Source of the DNA: an uncultured Candidatus Melainabacteria bacterium
Lineage (GTDB): Bacteria > Cyanobacteriota > Vampirovibrionia > Gastranaerophilales > Gastranaerophilaceae
Reading direction: 5' to 3'
Assembly (NCBI GenBank): GCA_937891325.1
Contig: CALAFU010000257.1
Span: 1 to 31,865, forward strand
Length of the DNA stretch: 31,865 bases
This document shows positions 31,230 to 31,865 of the stretch, in pieces. Every line of letters starts with the position of its first letter. Within the stretch, counting starts at the first letter, position 1. A program made the translations under genes and the position numbers. The notes under the pieces are model-generated. The model saw nothing but the letters and a program-made list of their open reading frames with translations, ran no database searches and was not told the origin of the DNA.

Positions 31230-31786
31230 TAAGTGCAGAAAAATTAAGCCAATGCCCGAATTTCACACTTGCTGAATTTCCGCTTTTAGGTCGTTCAAAT
31301 GTTGGTAAATCTTCATTTATCAACTGTTTGAGCAACAACAAAAAATTGGCTAAAACCTCAAATACCCCTGGGAAAACAAGATTAATAAACTTCTTCAACT
31401 TCTCTGAACAGTTTATGATTGCAGACCTTCCGGGGTATGGTTATGCGAAGGTTTCAAAAGAGGCTCAAGCTAAATGGCAACGCTATTTGGAAGAATACCT
31501 TTTGAATCGTGAACAAATTCGCTCGCTTGTGCAACTTGTTGACGGCAGGCATGAACTTCAAAAAAACGATATTCAAATGCGCGAATGGGTTAATGCGTAC
31601 GAAATACCGATTTTTACAGTAGTTACAAAAATGGATTACGTGCCTAAAAACAAAGTTTTGAATGTTTTAAAATCAGTAGAAAAACAATTCGGCGGAGTTG
31701 TTTTGCCGTTCAGTGCAATCGATAGACGCTATTGCGATGATATTTTTGCACACCTTTTGGAATTGAGTAATACTAAAGAAGAATAA
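31199..31786 (+). CDS. engB: Ribosome-biogenesis GTPase EngB (YihA/YsxC)
   Basis: 195 residues, the family norm. The G motifs are G1 GRSNVGKSS (31-39), G2 threonine in NTPGKTRLINFF, G3 DLPGYGYAKV (76-85), G4 TKMD and G5 SAID. EngB assists late assembly of the large ribosomal subunit. The ATG at 31199 overlaps the end of the TPR gene by 31 nt in another frame, so translation is probably coupled; the ribosome-binding site is weak (AAAGAA). A hairpin ACCCTGAA/TTCAGGGT follows the stop. Confidence 0.95.
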   Translation: MSRQINAKFIISAEKLSQCPNFTLAEFPLLGRSNVGKSSFINCLSNNKKLAKTSNTPGKTRLINFFNFSEQFMIADLPGYGYAKVSKEAQAKWQRYLEEYLLNREQIRSLVQLVDGRHELQKNDIQMREWVNAYEIPIFTVVTKMDYVPKNKVLNVLKSVEKQFGGVVLPFSAIDRRYCDDIFAHLLELSNTKEE

Positions 31787-31790
31787 TGCG

Positions 31791-31811
31791 ACCCTGAAAC
31801 GAGTTCAGGGT
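31791..31811 (+). terminator. Weak hairpin after engB
   Basis: ACCCTGAA (31791-31798), loop of 5, TTCAGGGT (31804-31811), followed by TGTATATG with no clean T run. Possible terminator. Confidence 0.5.
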
Positions 31812-31831
31812 TGTATATGTCAAGTAATTCG

Positions 31832-31862
31832 GTGACAAAATTACTAATAAAAAAAGTATAAT
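31832..31862 (+). promoter_or_regulatory. Possible promoter for a gene beyond the window
   Basis: GTGACA (31832-31837), a 19-nt spacer and TATAAT (31857-31862). The spacing is long, so this is only a possibility. Confidence 0.3.
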
Positions 31863-31865
31863 TAG

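Overview
The window is low-GC bacterial chromosome, and I infer a gut member of the Vampirovibrionia/Melainabacteria (order Gastranaerophilales). The reasons are indirect. A Gram-negative envelope gene (LptF/LptG permease) sits with strictly anaerobic enzymes (class III ribonucleotide reductase NrdD with NrdG), cobalamin metabolism under riboswitch control, AT-rich codon use, and several soluble proteins that start with a disordered segment carrying short recurring motifs (NFTG/TFKG and D-[STV]-F-x-x-[ST]). No rRNA or tRNA gene is visible, so the taxonomy is not proven.

Layout. 1-5584 (minus strand): a truncated B12-binding radical SAM protein, a DUF1284-like Cys-rich protein, and two large paralogues of unknown function sharing a GWAG...LWN motif. 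5807-8157 (minus): adenine deaminase and an unknown 191-residue protein. 8158-8540: a small-RNA locus (locus A). 8541-11135 (minus): ClpB. 11236-12939 (plus): a GT-C glycosyltransferase. 12974-14312 (minus): a two-gene phage tail-fibre-like cassette. 14471-18800 (plus): the LptF/LptG permease and two tandem HELGH metallopeptidase paralogues. 18921-22553: a CoA-disulfide-reductase-type flavoprotein, a Cys-rich small protein on the other strand, and a TetR regulator with a GH13 glycosidase that share one operator. 22714-24108 (minus): a cobalamin-riboswitch operon with an unknown gene and a cob(I)alamin adenosyltransferase. 24180-24810: two adjacent, homologous antisense modules (B and C). 24954-28116 (minus): a cobalamin riboswitch, nrdD and nrdG. 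28304-31786: a Xer-type recombinase diverging from a secreted TPR protein and EngB.

The most interesting item is in the nominally empty 1.07 kb between 23882 and 24953. Modules B and C each hold a promoter-driven, intrinsically terminated small RNA of about 81 nt on the plus strand. On the minus strand each holds an oppositely transcribed mRNA with a perfect AGGAGG ribosome-binding site and a 26-codon ORF for a membrane-spanning peptide. The two peptides are identical at 13 of 26 positions. The predicted start-to-start distance (220 nt), the leader length (86 nt) and the antisense/ORF overlap (28 nt) are the same in both modules although the DNA has diverged. This is the architecture of a type I toxin-antitoxin system with 3'-overlapping antisense RNA. 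I do not recognise the peptide family. Locus A at 8190-8440 looks like a third copy that keeps the antisense RNA but has lost the segment encoding the membrane helix.

Regulation is otherwise legible. Cobalamin represses both the adenosyltransferase operon and the B12-independent NrdDG reductase. The TetR protein probably represses itself and the glycosidase through matching operators placed inside both promoter spacers. Several first-in-transcript genes have a -10 box only 6-9 nt before the ATG, which suggests leaderless mRNAs.
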